From NCBI RefSeq assembly GCF_000374185.1, contig NZ_KB910518.1, positions 5,846,886 through 5,910,885 on the forward strand: a stretch of 64,000 nt of DNA, read 5' to 3'. How positions within the stretch are numbered: the stretch's first letter is position 1; each line of letters begins with the position of its first letter. Position numbers and translations under genes: made by a program. Source of the DNA: Paenibacillus sp. HW567 (GTDB taxonomy: Bacteria > Bacillota > Bacilli > Paenibacillales > Paenibacillaceae). This document shows, piece after piece, positions 1 to 9,388 of the stretch. Under the pieces are notes generated by a model that was not told the DNA's origin, made no database searches, and saw only the letters and a program-made list of their open reading frames with translations.

Positions 1-1519
1 CATCCATTTGCGACTGAATTTCGCTTATCACAGCATCCAGTCCAGCGGCCTTCAGCTTGCTGTTCATTTCCTTCAGGATCGGTTCAGGGTCCTTCTCCCC
101 GGAGTACAGGGTATTCTTATATTGCTTCGTAATGTTGATCAGCGCTCCAATCTGCGACTGCACCTTCGTTGAATCGAAGACAAATCCGATGACCGGCGAC
201 ACTTTAGAATTTTTGTTCCAGTCGGTGTAGAGCTGCACCCGTTTCGGGTCTTCGTCCTTGTTCAGATAGTTCAGCAGCACATTTCCGATCATCCAAGAGG
301 ATACGGAGTTGTAGCCGCTGTCCGGGATGAACTCCACCGTGTTATCACCCACTTTCTTATAGTGTTTGCCTTCAATACCAAAGGTGAGCAGGTTATACAG
401 GACCGGATCGGTGTGGATCAGGTTCATGAACATCATAGCCCGCTCGGGGTTTTTGGAGGTTCTGGAGATGGCGAGCATCGAGCCTTGCAGGCTTTTGGTG
501 CTTACCTGTACGGGCAGCAGGGTCTTAATGATCATCGGCTTCTCGGCGAGACGGGTCCAGTCATTGGTCGAGGTTGGATTCATATTGCCGTAGGTGAACC
601 AGGCTTTGCCGCTTTTTACGGCGTCCTTCAGTTCTGTTTTGTCGGTAGCCCCGTTCTTGTTGATATAACCCGCTTTGTACCATTCCCGGATTAGCTTCAG
701 CCGTGCCAGAATTTCAGGAGTATCATATTCGTTAAAAACCTTCATCGTCTTGTAATCGAGCAGTGTCGGAATTTCGTTGCTGCCGTCGAGGTCTTCACTG
801 TCCGGGTACACCGTGAACCAGTTCAGGCTGTCCGTGTGATTCATGAACAGCGGCGTGACCGCCGGCTCCTTCTCCTTAATCGTCTTCAGCATCGGCTCAA
901 TGTCCTCAAGCTTCTGGATGCTGTTCACATCGAACCCATACTTATCGACAATCGCCTTGTCAAAAGCAAAGCCTACCGACTGGCCCAGCTCTTTTTCCGT
1001 TGGAACCGCATACAAATGTCCGTTGACGGTGGCAGCCTGAAGATAAGCCGGATTAATCTGGGCTTTGGTCTCCTTGGCATAGGTATCCAGCAGCTCTTCA
1101 AGCGGCAGGTACGCGCCTTTGGCGGCATTGGTCATGAAGTTCCAGGTATAGACCATATCGAACACTTCGCCGGACTGGATCATCAGGTTCACTTTGTCTG
1201 CCGGTTTATCCCAGCTCAGTTGATTGATTTTAATGGTGGCATTGATCTTATCCTTCAGATAGTCGTTGATCGCCTGCTCGACGGAAGCCACATCCTTATC
1301 CGGCCCGCCGGGCAGATACAGCGACAGCTCCACCGGTTCCAGCTTGTTCGTTGCTTCCGTGGCTGTGGCCTTATCCGAAGCGGCTGGAGCAGTGGTGCTT
1401 TCTGCCTTTGTACCGGTAGGTGCAGCCTCCTTGCTGTTATTTCCGCCGCACCCGCTCAGCGATAGTCCAGTCAGTAATACAAGCGACAGCAGCAGACCCG
1501 TACCTCTTTTACCTGCCAT
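1..1519 (-). CDS. CUT1 ABC transporter substrate-binding lipoprotein (3' end cut by window)
   Basis: Membrane-anchored extracellular binding protein of a carbohydrate or oligosaccharide importer. About 506 residues are visible. The ATG at 1519 follows a GGGGAGG ribosome site. The N-terminus is a lipoprotein signal (LLLSLVLLTGLSLSGC), so Cys about 25 should be lipidated. A Ser/Thr/Ala-rich linker follows, then a type-1 solute-binding fold (VELSLYLPGG near the start of the mature part). The C-terminal part (SPVIGFVFDS, then NEMNSKLKAAG-like residues) resembles the DUF3502 domain of LplA-like proteins, so only a few residues are probably missing beyond base 1. It is the last gene of a leftward operon after two permeases at 1571-3651. 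The substrate cannot be read from the sequence. Confidence 0.9.
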   Translation of the reverse strand, partial: MAGKRGTGLLLSLVLLTGLSLSGCGGNNSKEAAPTGTKAESTTAPAASDKATATEATNKLEPVELSLYLPGGPDKDVASVEQAINDYLKDKINATIKINQLSWDKPADKVNLMIQSGEVFDMVYTWNFMTNAAKGAYLPLEELLDTYAKETKAQINPAYLQAATVNGHLYAVPTEKELGQSVGFAFDKAIVDKYGFDVNSIQKLEDIEPMLKTIKEKEPAVTPLFMNHTDSLNWFTVYPDSEDLDGSNEIPTLLDYKTMKVFNEYDTPEILARLKLIREWYKAGYINKNGATDKTELKDAVKSGKAWFTYGNMNPTSTNDWTRLAEKPMIIKTLLPVQVSTKSLQGSMLAISRTSKNPERAMMFMNLIHTDPVLYNLLTFGIEGKHYKKVGDNTVEFIPDSGYNSVSSWMIGNVLLNYLNKDEDPKRVQLYTDWNKNSKVSPVIGFVFDSTKVQSQIGALINITKQYKNTLYSGEKDPEPILKEMNSKLKAAGLDAVISEIQSQMD

Positions 1520-1570
1520 AGTCTATTTCCTCCCCTTGATGGTCAATATATGCTAATCGGAATTCCGAGG

Positions 1571-2464
1571 TTAGCCTTTAATGGAGCCGAGCGTCAAGCC
1601 TTTGATAAAATACCGCTGAAAAAAAGGATATGCCAGCACTATCGGACCAATGCCGATCAGCGCCATCGCCATGCGGATGGTCTCACCCGGCAGTTTGGCC
1701 AGCTCGGTGGCCGAGCCTTGAATCAAAGCCCCGTTGCGGCTCAGGTAATCCGCCTGGGAGATCATTTTATACATCAGGTACTGCAAGGAATAGAGGTCCG
1801 TATCCGTAACAAAAATCATGCTGTTGAACCAGTCATTCCAGTAATGCAGCGTATTGAACAAGCCAATTGTGGCGAACACCGGCAGGGACAGCGGGAACAC
1901 AATCCGGAAGAACGTCCGCAGTTCCCCTGCGCCGTCAATCTTGGCGGCTTCAATCAGCGCGGGCGGCACACTCATCTGGAAATAGGTTTTCATAATCAGC
2001 ACATTGAACGGAGACAGCAGCATCGGAACGATTAGCGCCCAGATTGAGTTTTTCAGATCAAGCACCTGAGTGTAGACCATGTACCACGGAACCAGCCCGC
2101 CGCCGAACAGCATCGTGAAGAAAATCAGGAAAGCGAAGAAGCCCTTGTACCTGAAATCAGCCCGCGAGATCGGATACGCATAGAGAGAAGAGATAAATAC
2201 GCTGAGCAGTGTGCCGGTGACGGTTACGAAGATGGACACGCCGTAGGCTTTTGCAATCACGGTATAATCCTTAAAGATATAGGCATATGCCTCCAAGCTG
2301 AACTTCTGCGGGAAAAATTGATATCCGTTCAGCACAATGGAATCGTAGTCGGTAATCGAGATCATGAACACCAGCACAATCGGCAGCAGACAGCTTATCG
2401 CCAGGATAATAAAAATAATATGGAGTATAATGTTGGCCGGCCTGGATATTTCGTTGTTGGTCAC
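1571..2464 (-). CDS. CUT1 ABC transporter permease (LplC/AraQ type)
   Basis: Inner-membrane permease with six predicted membrane segments, beginning with LHIIFIILAISCLLPIVLV. The EAA loop reads EAAKIDGAGELRTFFRIVFP, the coupling helix that contacts the ATPase. The C-terminus (FIKGLTLGSIKG) is typical of the LplC family. Start choice: an ATG at 2473 sits directly on an AAGGAGG site with no spacing, and an ATG at 2497 has no ribosome site. The GTG at 2464 lies 9 bases after AAGGAGG and fits family length (297 residues), so I chose it. It is co-directional with the permease upstream, but a 158-base hairpin repeat (2497-2654) separates the two genes. No ATPase is nearby, as is usual for this family, which shares MsmX-type ATPases. 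Confidence 0.9.
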   Translation of the reverse strand: MTNNEISRPANIILHIIFIILAISCLLPIVLVFMISITDYDSIVLNGYQFFPQKFSLEAYAYIFKDYTVIAKAYGVSIFVTVTGTLLSVFISSLYAYPISRADFRYKGFFAFLIFFTMLFGGGLVPWYMVYTQVLDLKNSIWALIVPMLLSPFNVLIMKTYFQMSVPPALIEAAKIDGAGELRTFFRIVFPLSLPVFATIGLFNTLHYWNDWFNSMIFVTDTDLYSLQYLMYKMISQADYLSRNGALIQGSATELAKLPGETIRMAMALIGIGPIVLAYPFFQRYFIKGLTLGSIKG

Positions 2465-2496
2465 TGGTTCCATCCTCCTTCTAAATTGCCACTCCA

Positions 2497-2654
2497 AAGG
2501 TGTTGCCGTAACTGCGGTGAATGTTTGGACTTCCGGCCGCTGTTATGTTTGGATTTCTCTGATTCGAGACCGCTGCTTGCGGTAGAAATCCAAACATAAA
2601 GGCGGACGCTACCGCTCCTACAGTTCCAAACTTCACCTCCGTTACTCGCACCTT
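2497..2654. repeat. Dispersed hairpin repeat, family H, copy 1
   Basis: The ends form an imperfect inverted repeat (AAGGTG near 2497 against CACCTT at 2649-2654, with GCGGTGAA / TTCACCTCC inside). The core is a perfect 14-bp hairpin, 2545-2558 pairing with 2584-2597. A second copy at 19465-19664 keeps the outer arms but has a different core stem that still pairs. It lies between two permease genes of one operon, so if transcribed it would be in the message as a large stem-loop. A short ORF runs through it on the minus strand but is not conserved in the other copy. Confidence 0.8.
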
Positions 2655-2664
2655 TAATCCGTTT

Positions 2665-3651
2665 TTAGAATACCGCCTGGTCCTTATCAACCTTGCGCAC
2701 GATCCAGTTCGAGCCGAGGACAAGGAAGAAGCCGACGATGGATTGGTATAAGCCGGCTGCGGCGGACATGCCCAGGTTGCCCATGTTGATCAGCGCGTTA
2801 TAGACGTAGGTGTCAATGACAAGCGTGGTCGGATAGAGCGCCCCGGAGTTCAGCGTAGTCTGGTAGAACAGCCCGAAGTCGGAGCGAAAAATACCGCCGA
2901 TAGCGAGAATAGTCGTGATGATAATGACCGGACGGATGAGCGGAACCGTAATGTGCAGAATCTGCTGCCACTTGCTGGCCCCGTCGATCAGAGCCGCCTC
3001 ATAGTACTCACTGTCGATGCCGATAATCGCTGCCAGATAGATCACGCAGCCGTACCCTACCCCTTTCCAGAGGTTAATCAGCGGCAGAATGAACGGCCAA
3101 TATTTCGGCTCCGAATACCAGTTCAGCTCATTCAGCCCGAACATCGCCAGGACGCCTTTATTAATGAAACCGTATTCAACATTCAGAAAAGCGAACACCA
3201 GGTAGCTCACCACCACCATCGACAGAAAATACGGGAAAAACATGATGCTCTGATAAAATTTTGCCGCCAGCTTATTCTTCAGCTCATTCAGGGCAATCGC
3301 GACGGAGACGGCAATCACCAGATTGAGGATAATGAACACGAAATTGTACAGCACCGTATTGCGGGTGATGATCCAGGCATCCGACGTAGCGAACAGAAAT
3401 TTGAAGTTATCCAGCCCCACCCACGGGCTTCCCAGAATTCCGTCCACATAGTTAATATTCTTGAAAGCAATGATGATCCCGAACATCGGCAAATAGTTGT
3501 TAATGAGCAGGAAAATAACCCCCGGCAGCAGCATAAGCAGCAGTACCTTGTGTTTCAGCAAATGCCTGAGCATGGACCGTTTCTTCGCGCCCGTCCGCAC
3601 CTGCGCGTTCTGCCCGGTACTCAGCAAGCCTCTTTTCTCATGAGTGATCAT
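2665..3651 (-). CDS. CUT1 ABC transporter permease (LplB/UgpA type)
   Basis: First gene of the leftward sugar importer operon. It has 328 residues: a charged cytoplasmic N-terminus of about 30 residues, then six membrane segments, starting with VLLLMLLPGVIFLLINNYLP and the LplB-typical PMFGIIIAFKNIN. The EAA loop is EAALIDGASKWQQILHITVP. The ATG at 3651 follows GGGAGG with 8 bases spacing. It should pair with the permease at 1571-2464 to form the channel for the binding protein ending the operon. The C-terminus (WIVRKVDKDQAVF) is normal for the family. Confidence 0.93.
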   Translation of the reverse strand: MITHEKRGLLSTGQNAQVRTGAKKRSMLRHLLKHKVLLLMLLPGVIFLLINNYLPMFGIIIAFKNINYVDGILGSPWVGLDNFKFLFATSDAWIITRNTVLYNFVFIILNLVIAVSVAIALNELKNKLAAKFYQSIMFFPYFLSMVVVSYLVFAFLNVEYGFINKGVLAMFGLNELNWYSEPKYWPFILPLINLWKGVGYGCVIYLAAIIGIDSEYYEAALIDGASKWQQILHITVPLIRPVIIITTILAIGGIFRSDFGLFYQTTLNSGALYPTTLVIDTYVYNALINMGNLGMSAAAGLYQSIVGFFLVLGSNWIVRKVDKDQAVF

Positions 3652-4104
3652 CCCTTACGCCTCCCGATCCTTCAGCAGTCTCTCTCTTTCCTGTCTTAAG
3701 TGTAGCCGGAGAACGGCGCAGGCTGAATAAGGCCATCTATAATAAAAGTTCGATAATCTATAGAGTTTGGAGAGCCCAGTGAGCTGGGGGTGTGTATGGG
3801 TTCAAATGAAAAAGGAGCTGCGGTCATGCTTGAGGCATGCGCATACTCCTTTTGTTATATTTTGGTACCACTAATCGACGAAATTGGAACAAGCAGCCAT
3901 AGCTGCTGGGAAATGAAGTGGAAAAAAAGTACCACTAATCCGAAGGATTTTCTGCTTCAGCGGCCTTTAGTGGGAAAAAGTATCACTAATTTGCCGAAAT
4001 TCCTTCATACGCAGTGAATTTGCCCAAATAGGTGGACAAATTCCCACTAACCCTTGCTGGGGGACGGTTCTCCGCAGAATAAGGTTGCTTTTTCCACCTA
4101 ATTT
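3652..4104. repeat. Gene-free stretch with degenerate AGTGGAAAAAGT..CACTAAT repeats
   Basis: I see no credible gene between 3652 and 4327. Several related short units occur: one at 3861-3875 (tail only, TACCACTAAT), one at 3916-3939 (AAGTGG, A-run, TACCACTAAT), one at 3966-3990 (TTAGTGGGAAAAAGTATCAC then TAAT) and a weaker one near 4030-4052 (AGGTGGACAAATTCCCACTA). Each is a near-palindrome of AGTGG..CCACT form. The same motif recurs at 34396-34590. Function unknown; the region should also contain the promoter of the leftward operon starting at 3651. Confidence 0.55.
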
Positions 4105-4327
4105 TTGCCTCATCTGACATCCGGCTTCCGCCTTTCCAACCTTCCGACTTCCGACCCTTCGGACTCTCCCCCTCCCACCTCTTCACTTCCAGCCTCCCCT
4201 GAACGATCTACCATCACTCTGCACACAGATCAGCCCGGCTCTCTCTAGCCCCAGGTCTCTGCTCTCCGGCCCCACTTCTCGCCAGCCCCAGCCTGACCCG
4301 ATCCCTCCTGCTCCTCTCCCCGAACCT
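4105..4327. other. Strongly pyrimidine-rich stretch beyond the 3' end of the 4328-5782 gene
   Basis: The plus strand is mostly C and T for about 220 bases (for example CTCTCCCCCTCCCACCTCTT around 4163-4182). No gene or clear terminator stem was seen. On the minus strand, which is the sense strand of the adjacent gene, the transcript tail would be purine-rich. No function assigned. Confidence 0.4.
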
Positions 4328-5782
4328 TCACCGGCGCTCCAGACTCTGCCCCTGCAAGGGCCTCCTCGGATCAAACCCCGGGTAAATATACTCCTCACGT
4401 TTAAAAGAATACCCGGTCGCCGCAATGTCCAGCATCTGGTTGAGCCGGTCACTTTCCGCGCGCAGGCCTGCGCCCACGCTGATCCCGCCGGAAAGGATCT
4501 GCAGATAGAGCTGCATCCGGGAGCGGTCGCCGGAGTCACGCGGCTCTACGGAGACGGTGTTGGGATCGTATTGGTCCATAATCTGCGGAGAGAGCGGATA
4601 GATAGACTCTGCGGCGGTGGGATGGAATTCCTTGAAGCGGCCCAGCCCCGGAACCTGGCTCGCAAGCCCGGTGATGCCGTCCACCACCGGCAGCGCCAAG
4701 GCCTGCCGGAATAGAATAGTCAGGAATGCCTCAGACTGCAGGAATTTCCATACCTTCACTGCCGCCTCGCGGTCCGGGGCGCTGCTGTTCACCGCCAGCG
4801 GCGAGTGCGGAATCATCATCAGCGCGCCGGCTCCCTTCTCGGAAGCTACCCTTACCGGCGGCAACGCCACCCCCCAATCATCCTTAGGCATATATTCCTG
4901 CAACTTCACATAATCTTTGCTGGTTGCATACATCATGCCGATATTCCCATCAGCGAACTGCCTGAGGGCGCTGTTCCGCTTAAGCAGCGTTTCTCCGGGA
5001 TACAGGCTGCCCTCTTTCTTCATATCCAGCATCAGCCTTAGCCACGGCTCATACACACTCAGGTCATACCTTCCAGTCCGGTAATTGTAGAGATATGCCC
5101 CGCTGTAGGTGCCCGACATCTCCAGACCAGTCTGCAGACTGTCCTGACTGTCTCCCGCGGGAAGTGCGAACCCGTATTTGTTCACGCCAACTCCGGCCCG
5201 GCTGATCTTGCCCGCAGCCTGCTTCACCTCGGCAAAGGTAACAGGCGGCCGCTCCGGGTCCAGACCAGCAGTACGGAATAACTGCTTGTTGTAGATTAGG
5301 CGCACAGTTTCGATACTTGAGGGGATGAAATAAAGCCCTCCCTTGAACAGGGGACTATGAGCGTAGTCTCTGGCCCACTGCGGAAATCTGGACAGATATT
5401 CGGGAGTCAGATCGCTGTAGAGATTGGCAAGATACCCCTTGTTCACATACGTAGCCAGCCAACTGTTATCCACGCTGAACACATCCGGTCCTTGGCCGGA
5501 GGTCATCAGCATATTGAGCGTATCATCGTAGGCATCTGCCTGGATATTCATCATTACGATTTCAATATGGTCAGGATTATTCAGGTTATACTGCCGGATC
5601 GCGTTCTTCACTTCCAGATTGTCCGTCCAGTCATACAGCGCAATCCGCACCTGAACTGAAGGTGCAGCCTTGGGTACAGGCTCAGCATTAAATTCCACCA
5701 GCAGCGGGCGGTCATAGGCTAGCCAATAGATTACAAGTCCGCACAGAGACAGGCCAATTATGTACAGCAGCAGCCGTTTCAT
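4328..5782 (-). CDS. Extracellular solute-binding protein, membrane-anchored
   Basis: 484 residues, family 1 solute-binding fold (VRIALYDWTDNLEV; GQGPDVFSVDNSWLATYVNKG). The N-terminus is a hydrophobic anchor (LLLYIIGLSLCGLVIYWLAY). The only cysteine there is preceded by Leu-Ser-Leu, a poor lipobox, so I expect an uncleaved membrane anchor rather than a classic lipoprotein. ATG with GGGAGGTG upstream. It is divergent from the sensor kinase at 5912, and a lone binding protein beside a YesM/YesN-type pair often acts as a sensing partner or accessory sugar receptor. That role is inference from position only. Confidence 0.85.
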   Translation of the reverse strand: MKRLLLYIIGLSLCGLVIYWLAYDRPLLVEFNAEPVPKAAPSVQVRIALYDWTDNLEVKNAIRQYNLNNPDHIEIVMMNIQADAYDDTLNMLMTSGQGPDVFSVDNSWLATYVNKGYLANLYSDLTPEYLSRFPQWARDYAHSPLFKGGLYFIPSSIETVRLIYNKQLFRTAGLDPERPPVTFAEVKQAAGKISRAGVGVNKYGFALPAGDSQDSLQTGLEMSGTYSGAYLYNYRTGRYDLSVYEPWLRLMLDMKKEGSLYPGETLLKRNSALRQFADGNIGMMYATSKDYVKLQEYMPKDDWGVALPPVRVASEKGAGALMMIPHSPLAVNSSAPDREAAVKVWKFLQSEAFLTILFRQALALPVVDGITGLASQVPGLGRFKEFHPTAAESIYPLSPQIMDQYDPNTVSVEPRDSGDRSRMQLYLQILSGGISVGAGLRAESDRLNQMLDIAATGYSFKREEYIYPGFDPRRPLQGQSLERR

Positions 5783-5911
5783 CCTTCACCTCCCGCGTTG
5801 ACAGCATGAACTAACGCACCTTACAATGAATACCATCTATTGCTGGATATTTTCCAATAATACTTGCTAAATGGCAAGCGAAAAATATCCGCAGAGCTAA
5901 AGGGGGTTCAG

Positions 5912-7768
5912 ATGAAGAAATGGTTTGATACGCTGTCCAGAACCCTCTTCCTGTACAATTTCAGTATCCGCAGCCGCCTGATCCTCTACTTCCTGTTCCT
6001 TGTCCTTCTCCCGACTACAATCATCTCCATTACGGTATATAACAAATCCACGGACATTATCACCCGAAACGTCAATACATCCATCGAAAATAACCTAAAC
6101 CTGATGCAGGACAATCTGGCCCAGCGGTTTGCCGCAGCGGATAATTCCATGATCGCCTTATATCTCAATACCGAATTTGCCGATCTCATCTCCTCCAACC
6201 GCCCTACGGACAGTACAGGAATCATTAATGAGCTGGCCGCGCTGAACAAACTCCTGGAGAACTTCCCCGGGAGCGGAACACCCGGAAGCAGCTTCGTACC
6301 TATGCTCTATATGCTGAACCGCCCGGAATATACGCAATATAATTTCTCCAGACGGGTCTTCAATCTGGATCTTATTTCACTCAAGCCGTGGTATCTCAGC
6401 ATTCCGCCCAGGTCCGATTTCACGGTGGTTGGACTCAGCTCGCTGGACTCGAAGTTCACGCTCAAATTCGCAAAACGCCTATTCGGCATCCGGCATGCCC
6501 AGTTGCCCTACGTCGGGCTGCTTACCATCGACATTCCGGTGACGGAATTCGGCAATCTTCTGGAGCACTACAAGCCTACGGCTGGCAGCCGGATTTATAT
6601 TGCAGACCAGACCGGAACCATCGCGATCAGCCCGGATGCGGGACTGGTCGGCCAGAACATCAGCACGCAGGACTATTACAGCCACATGAGATCTACAGAT
6701 GATAACAGAGCCGGCCTCCATTCCTTCCGCCAGGTCATGCAAGGCGAGAATATGCTGGTCTCCTACATCAAAATGCCGGATACCGGCTGGACAATTCTCT
6801 CCTTTTCTCCCGTAAGCGAGCTTAATGGAGAGCTGGCCTCGTTCCAGCGCGTGATGTATATCGCCATCGGTATCTGTATGCTGATCTCGCTCATGATGGC
6901 CCTGCTGCTGTCGGAGAATATTTCAGCGCCTATCCGCAAATTCATCCAGTCAATGTCCCATGCGGAAAGCGGAAACTTCAACATTACAATCCGCTACCGG
7001 CGCAAGGACGAATTCTCCTACTTGTTCAACCGCTACAATAAGCTGCTACAGCAGATCAAAGCGCTGATTGATAAGCTCTACGTCACCGAGCTGCGCAAAA
7101 AAGAAGCCGAGCTCAAAACGCTCCAGGCCCAGATCAATCCGCATTTTCTCTACAACACACTGGATTCCATCAACTGGATCGCAATCAATCATAATATCCC
7201 AGAAATCAGCCATATGGTAACCGCGCTGTCCGATTTCTTCAGATACAGCCTGAGCAAAGGGCGGAATATCATCCCGCTCCGTGACGAGCTGCGGCAGGTG
7301 GACAGCTACCTGCAAATCCAGCAGTTCCGCTTCCAGGATAAGCTGGAATATGAGCTGGAGGAGACTGACCCCCGGCTGCTGGAGGAGTGCCTGGTGGTGA
7401 AGCTGAGTCTGCAGCCGCTGGTGGAGAATGCAATTATCCACGGCATCCAGAAGCGGAGGGGTAAAGGCAAAGTCCGCATCCGGGTGGAATGCCCGCACGA
7501 AATTCTCAGCGTTTCGGTGTTCGACGATGGGGTAGGGGCAGACCCCGAGAGGCTTAACCAACTGCTTACGGGGAAGCAGCAGGATAATCTATCGTACGGT
7601 ATCCGCAATGTGCATACGCGAATTCAGCAGTTTTTTGGAGAAGCCTACGGCATTCGTTATTATGCCAATACCGAAGATGGGTGCGGCCTCCTGGCCATGA
7701 TCCGGTTTCCGGTAGTAACTACATGGGATGAGGTGATGGAAGATGTTGACGATGATCGTAGCCGATGA
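5912..7768 (+). CDS. Sensor histidine kinase, YesM family
   Basis: 618 residues. The start at 5912 (MKKWFDTLSR) has AAAGGGGG 6 bases upstream; an earlier ATG at 5864 lacks a ribosome site. Order: TM1 (about residues 22-44, LILYFLFLVLLPTTIISITV), an extracellular Cache-like sensor of about 240 residues, TM2 (MYIAIGICMLISLMMALLLS), HAMP, His_kinase domain with the phospho-acceptor histidine in INPHFLYNTLDSINWIA, and a GHKL ATPase domain (LVENAIIHGIQKR; DDGVGAD; YGIRNVHTRIQ). It should phosphorylate the response regulator encoded immediately downstream, whose start overlaps this gene by 26 bases. YesM-type kinases usually control neighbouring sugar ABC operons, here probably 1-3651 or the binding protein at 4328. 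Confidence 0.95.
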   Translation: MKKWFDTLSRTLFLYNFSIRSRLILYFLFLVLLPTTIISITVYNKSTDIITRNVNTSIENNLNLMQDNLAQRFAAADNSMIALYLNTEFADLISSNRPTDSTGIINELAALNKLLENFPGSGTPGSSFVPMLYMLNRPEYTQYNFSRRVFNLDLISLKPWYLSIPPRSDFTVVGLSSLDSKFTLKFAKRLFGIRHAQLPYVGLLTIDIPVTEFGNLLEHYKPTAGSRIYIADQTGTIAISPDAGLVGQNISTQDYYSHMRSTDDNRAGLHSFRQVMQGENMLVSYIKMPDTGWTILSFSPVSELNGELASFQRVMYIAIGICMLISLMMALLLSENISAPIRKFIQSMSHAESGNFNITIRYRRKDEFSYLFNRYNKLLQQIKALIDKLYVTELRKKEAELKTLQAQINPHFLYNTLDSINWIAINHNIPEISHMVTALSDFFRYSLSKGRNIIPLRDELRQVDSYLQIQQFRFQDKLEYELEETDPRLLEECLVVKLSLQPLVENAIIHGIQKRRGKGKVRIRVECPHEILSVSVFDDGVGADPERLNQLLTGKQQDNLSYGIRNVHTRIQQFFGEAYGIRYYANTEDGCGLLAMIRFPVVTTWDEVMEDVDDDRSR

Positions 7769-9362
7769 CGAGCCGTACATCCGCACAAGTCTGATCCGCG
7801 TGTTCAACTGGCAGGAGGAGTTCGGCATCGAGATTATCGGGGAAGCGGCGGACGGACAGGAAGCCTATGATTTATGTATGGAGCTTAAGCCGGACATTCT
7901 GTTCACAGATATTATGATGCCTCTGCTGGGAGGACTGGAGGTAGCCGGGAAGCTGAAGGAGGGGAACTGCCCCACCAAGATTATCGTCATCAGCGGGGCA
8001 CAGGATTTCTCGTATGCCCAGAATGCGCTCAAGGTGAATGCCGAGGGATATATCCTGAAGCCCGTCAAATTGCCGGAGCTGCGGGAGGTCTTTCAGGAGG
8101 TTGTCACCCGTATCCGCCAGGAACAAGAGCGCCAGATGAATGTGGAGCAACTGAAGAAGCAGCTTCAGGACAATATTCCGCTAATCCGCGAGAAATTCCT
8201 CCGGAACTGGATAGCGGGCATGTACCGGGATGAAGGCGAGCTGTGGGAGAAAATAGACTATTTTCATCTCCCCTTCAAGCCAGGCGACGTCTTGACCGCA
8301 GGGGTGCTGCAACTGGATGATTACCGGAGCGCGGTGGATAAATTCTCGGAGGAGCACAAGCAACTGCTGTATTTCGCCATCCAGAATATGATCGCCGAGT
8401 GCCTGGAGCAGCCCCCGGGCGGAATCTGCTTCGTCGCCGGCGAGAATGAATTTATTCTGATCTTCCGCCCGGACGAAGCTGCTTCTCCCGGCACCGCCGC
8501 GCTCTCCGGCCTTTGCGCAAAGATCACTCAGAGCATACAGAAATATCTGCGGCTGGACGCCTCCATCGGCATCGGCAGAGCCTGCACCCGCATGTGCGAA
8601 ATGGAGGATTCCTATAAGGATGCGCTGGCAGCGCTGGTGTATACCTTTTATACCGGCCACGCTTCCATTCTCTATATCAAGGATATCCAGCCAAGTACGG
8701 AGACGCTGCAGAGCACCTTCTTTTATAAATTTCATGCCCGGCTGATGAATGAACTCAAGGCAGGCCATACGAGCGAAGTACTGGAGCTGCTGGAGCGGCT
8801 ATTCGACCGGCTGGCTGCACCCAAGCTGCAGATCGGTTATGTGCAGAGCATCTGCGCTGAGATTGTTTTCACTTCGGCAAGAACCCTGTATGAGCTGGAT
8901 GAGGATATCGAGGAGGTGCTGGAGGACCGGACGACCATCATGGATGCGCTGTACAGGCAGACGAATATTTCCGGGCTCAAGGCCTATATGCTGTCTTTTT
9001 TTAATGAGCTTGCTACCTATGTGGAGGGTAAAAACACGTCCAAGAACAGCCGCACCATCAACAGAATCAGAGGGATCATCCAGGAGAGGTATGCCCAGGA
9101 GCTGTCCATCGCCCGGATTGCCGACGAGGTGTACCTGACCCCCAACTACATCAGTCTTATTTTCAAAAAAGAAACCGGCGAAACCCTCACCGACTATATC
9201 ACCAAGGTCCGCATAAGCAAAGCCAAAGAGCTGCTCCAGACCACAGATTTGAAGGTCATGGAGATTGCCGAGCGCGTCGGCTACGAGAATCCCCACTATT
9301 TCAGCACCGTGTTCAAAAAAACCGTCGGCATACATCCGCTCAAATACCGCTCCGGCAAGTAA
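7743..9362 (+). CDS. Response regulator with AraC-type DNA-binding domain, YesN family
   Basis: 539 residues. The receiver domain (1-120) has the acidic pair D8-D9, phospho-acceptor D56 in LFTDIMMP and the conserved Lys in GYILKPVK. A middle region of about 300 residues has no clear motif. The C-terminal tandem HTH reads ELSIARIADEVYLTPNYISL and VMEIAERVGYENPHYFSTVF, ending in KKTVGIHPLKYR, the AraC/XylS signature. It overlaps the kinase gene by 26 bases, with GAGGTGA just before its ATG, so the two are translationally coupled. It should activate transcription of a nearby carbohydrate locus when phosphorylated. Confidence 0.95.
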   Translation: MLTMIVADDEPYIRTSLIRVFNWQEEFGIEIIGEAADGQEAYDLCMELKPDILFTDIMMPLLGGLEVAGKLKEGNCPTKIIVISGAQDFSYAQNALKVNAEGYILKPVKLPELREVFQEVVTRIRQEQERQMNVEQLKKQLQDNIPLIREKFLRNWIAGMYRDEGELWEKIDYFHLPFKPGDVLTAGVLQLDDYRSAVDKFSEEHKQLLYFAIQNMIAECLEQPPGGICFVAGENEFILIFRPDEAASPGTAALSGLCAKITQSIQKYLRLDASIGIGRACTRMCEMEDSYKDALAALVYTFYTGHASILYIKDIQPSTETLQSTFFYKFHARLMNELKAGHTSEVLELLERLFDRLAAPKLQIGYVQSICAEIVFTSARTLYELDEDIEEVLEDRTTIMDALYRQTNISGLKAYMLSFFNELATYVEGKNTSKNSRTINRIRGIIQERYAQELSIARIADEVYLTPNYISLIFKKETGETLTDYITKVRISKAKELLQTTDLKVMEIAERVGYENPHYFSTVFKKTVGIHPLKYRSGK

Positions 9363-9388
9363 ATGGAAAAGGCTGGCCGTTAGCGCCG

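Noticed and set aside
2481..2723. Minus-strand ORF of 80 codons across the intergenic hairpin repeat
   Set aside because: It runs through repeat family H, and the second copy gives an unrelated protein (19461-19658); the conserved feature is the hairpin.
3790..4186. Short ORFs in the gap between the two binding-protein loci
   Set aside because: They cross the AGTGG..CCACT repeats and the pyrimidine tract, and lack ribosome sites and protein-like composition.
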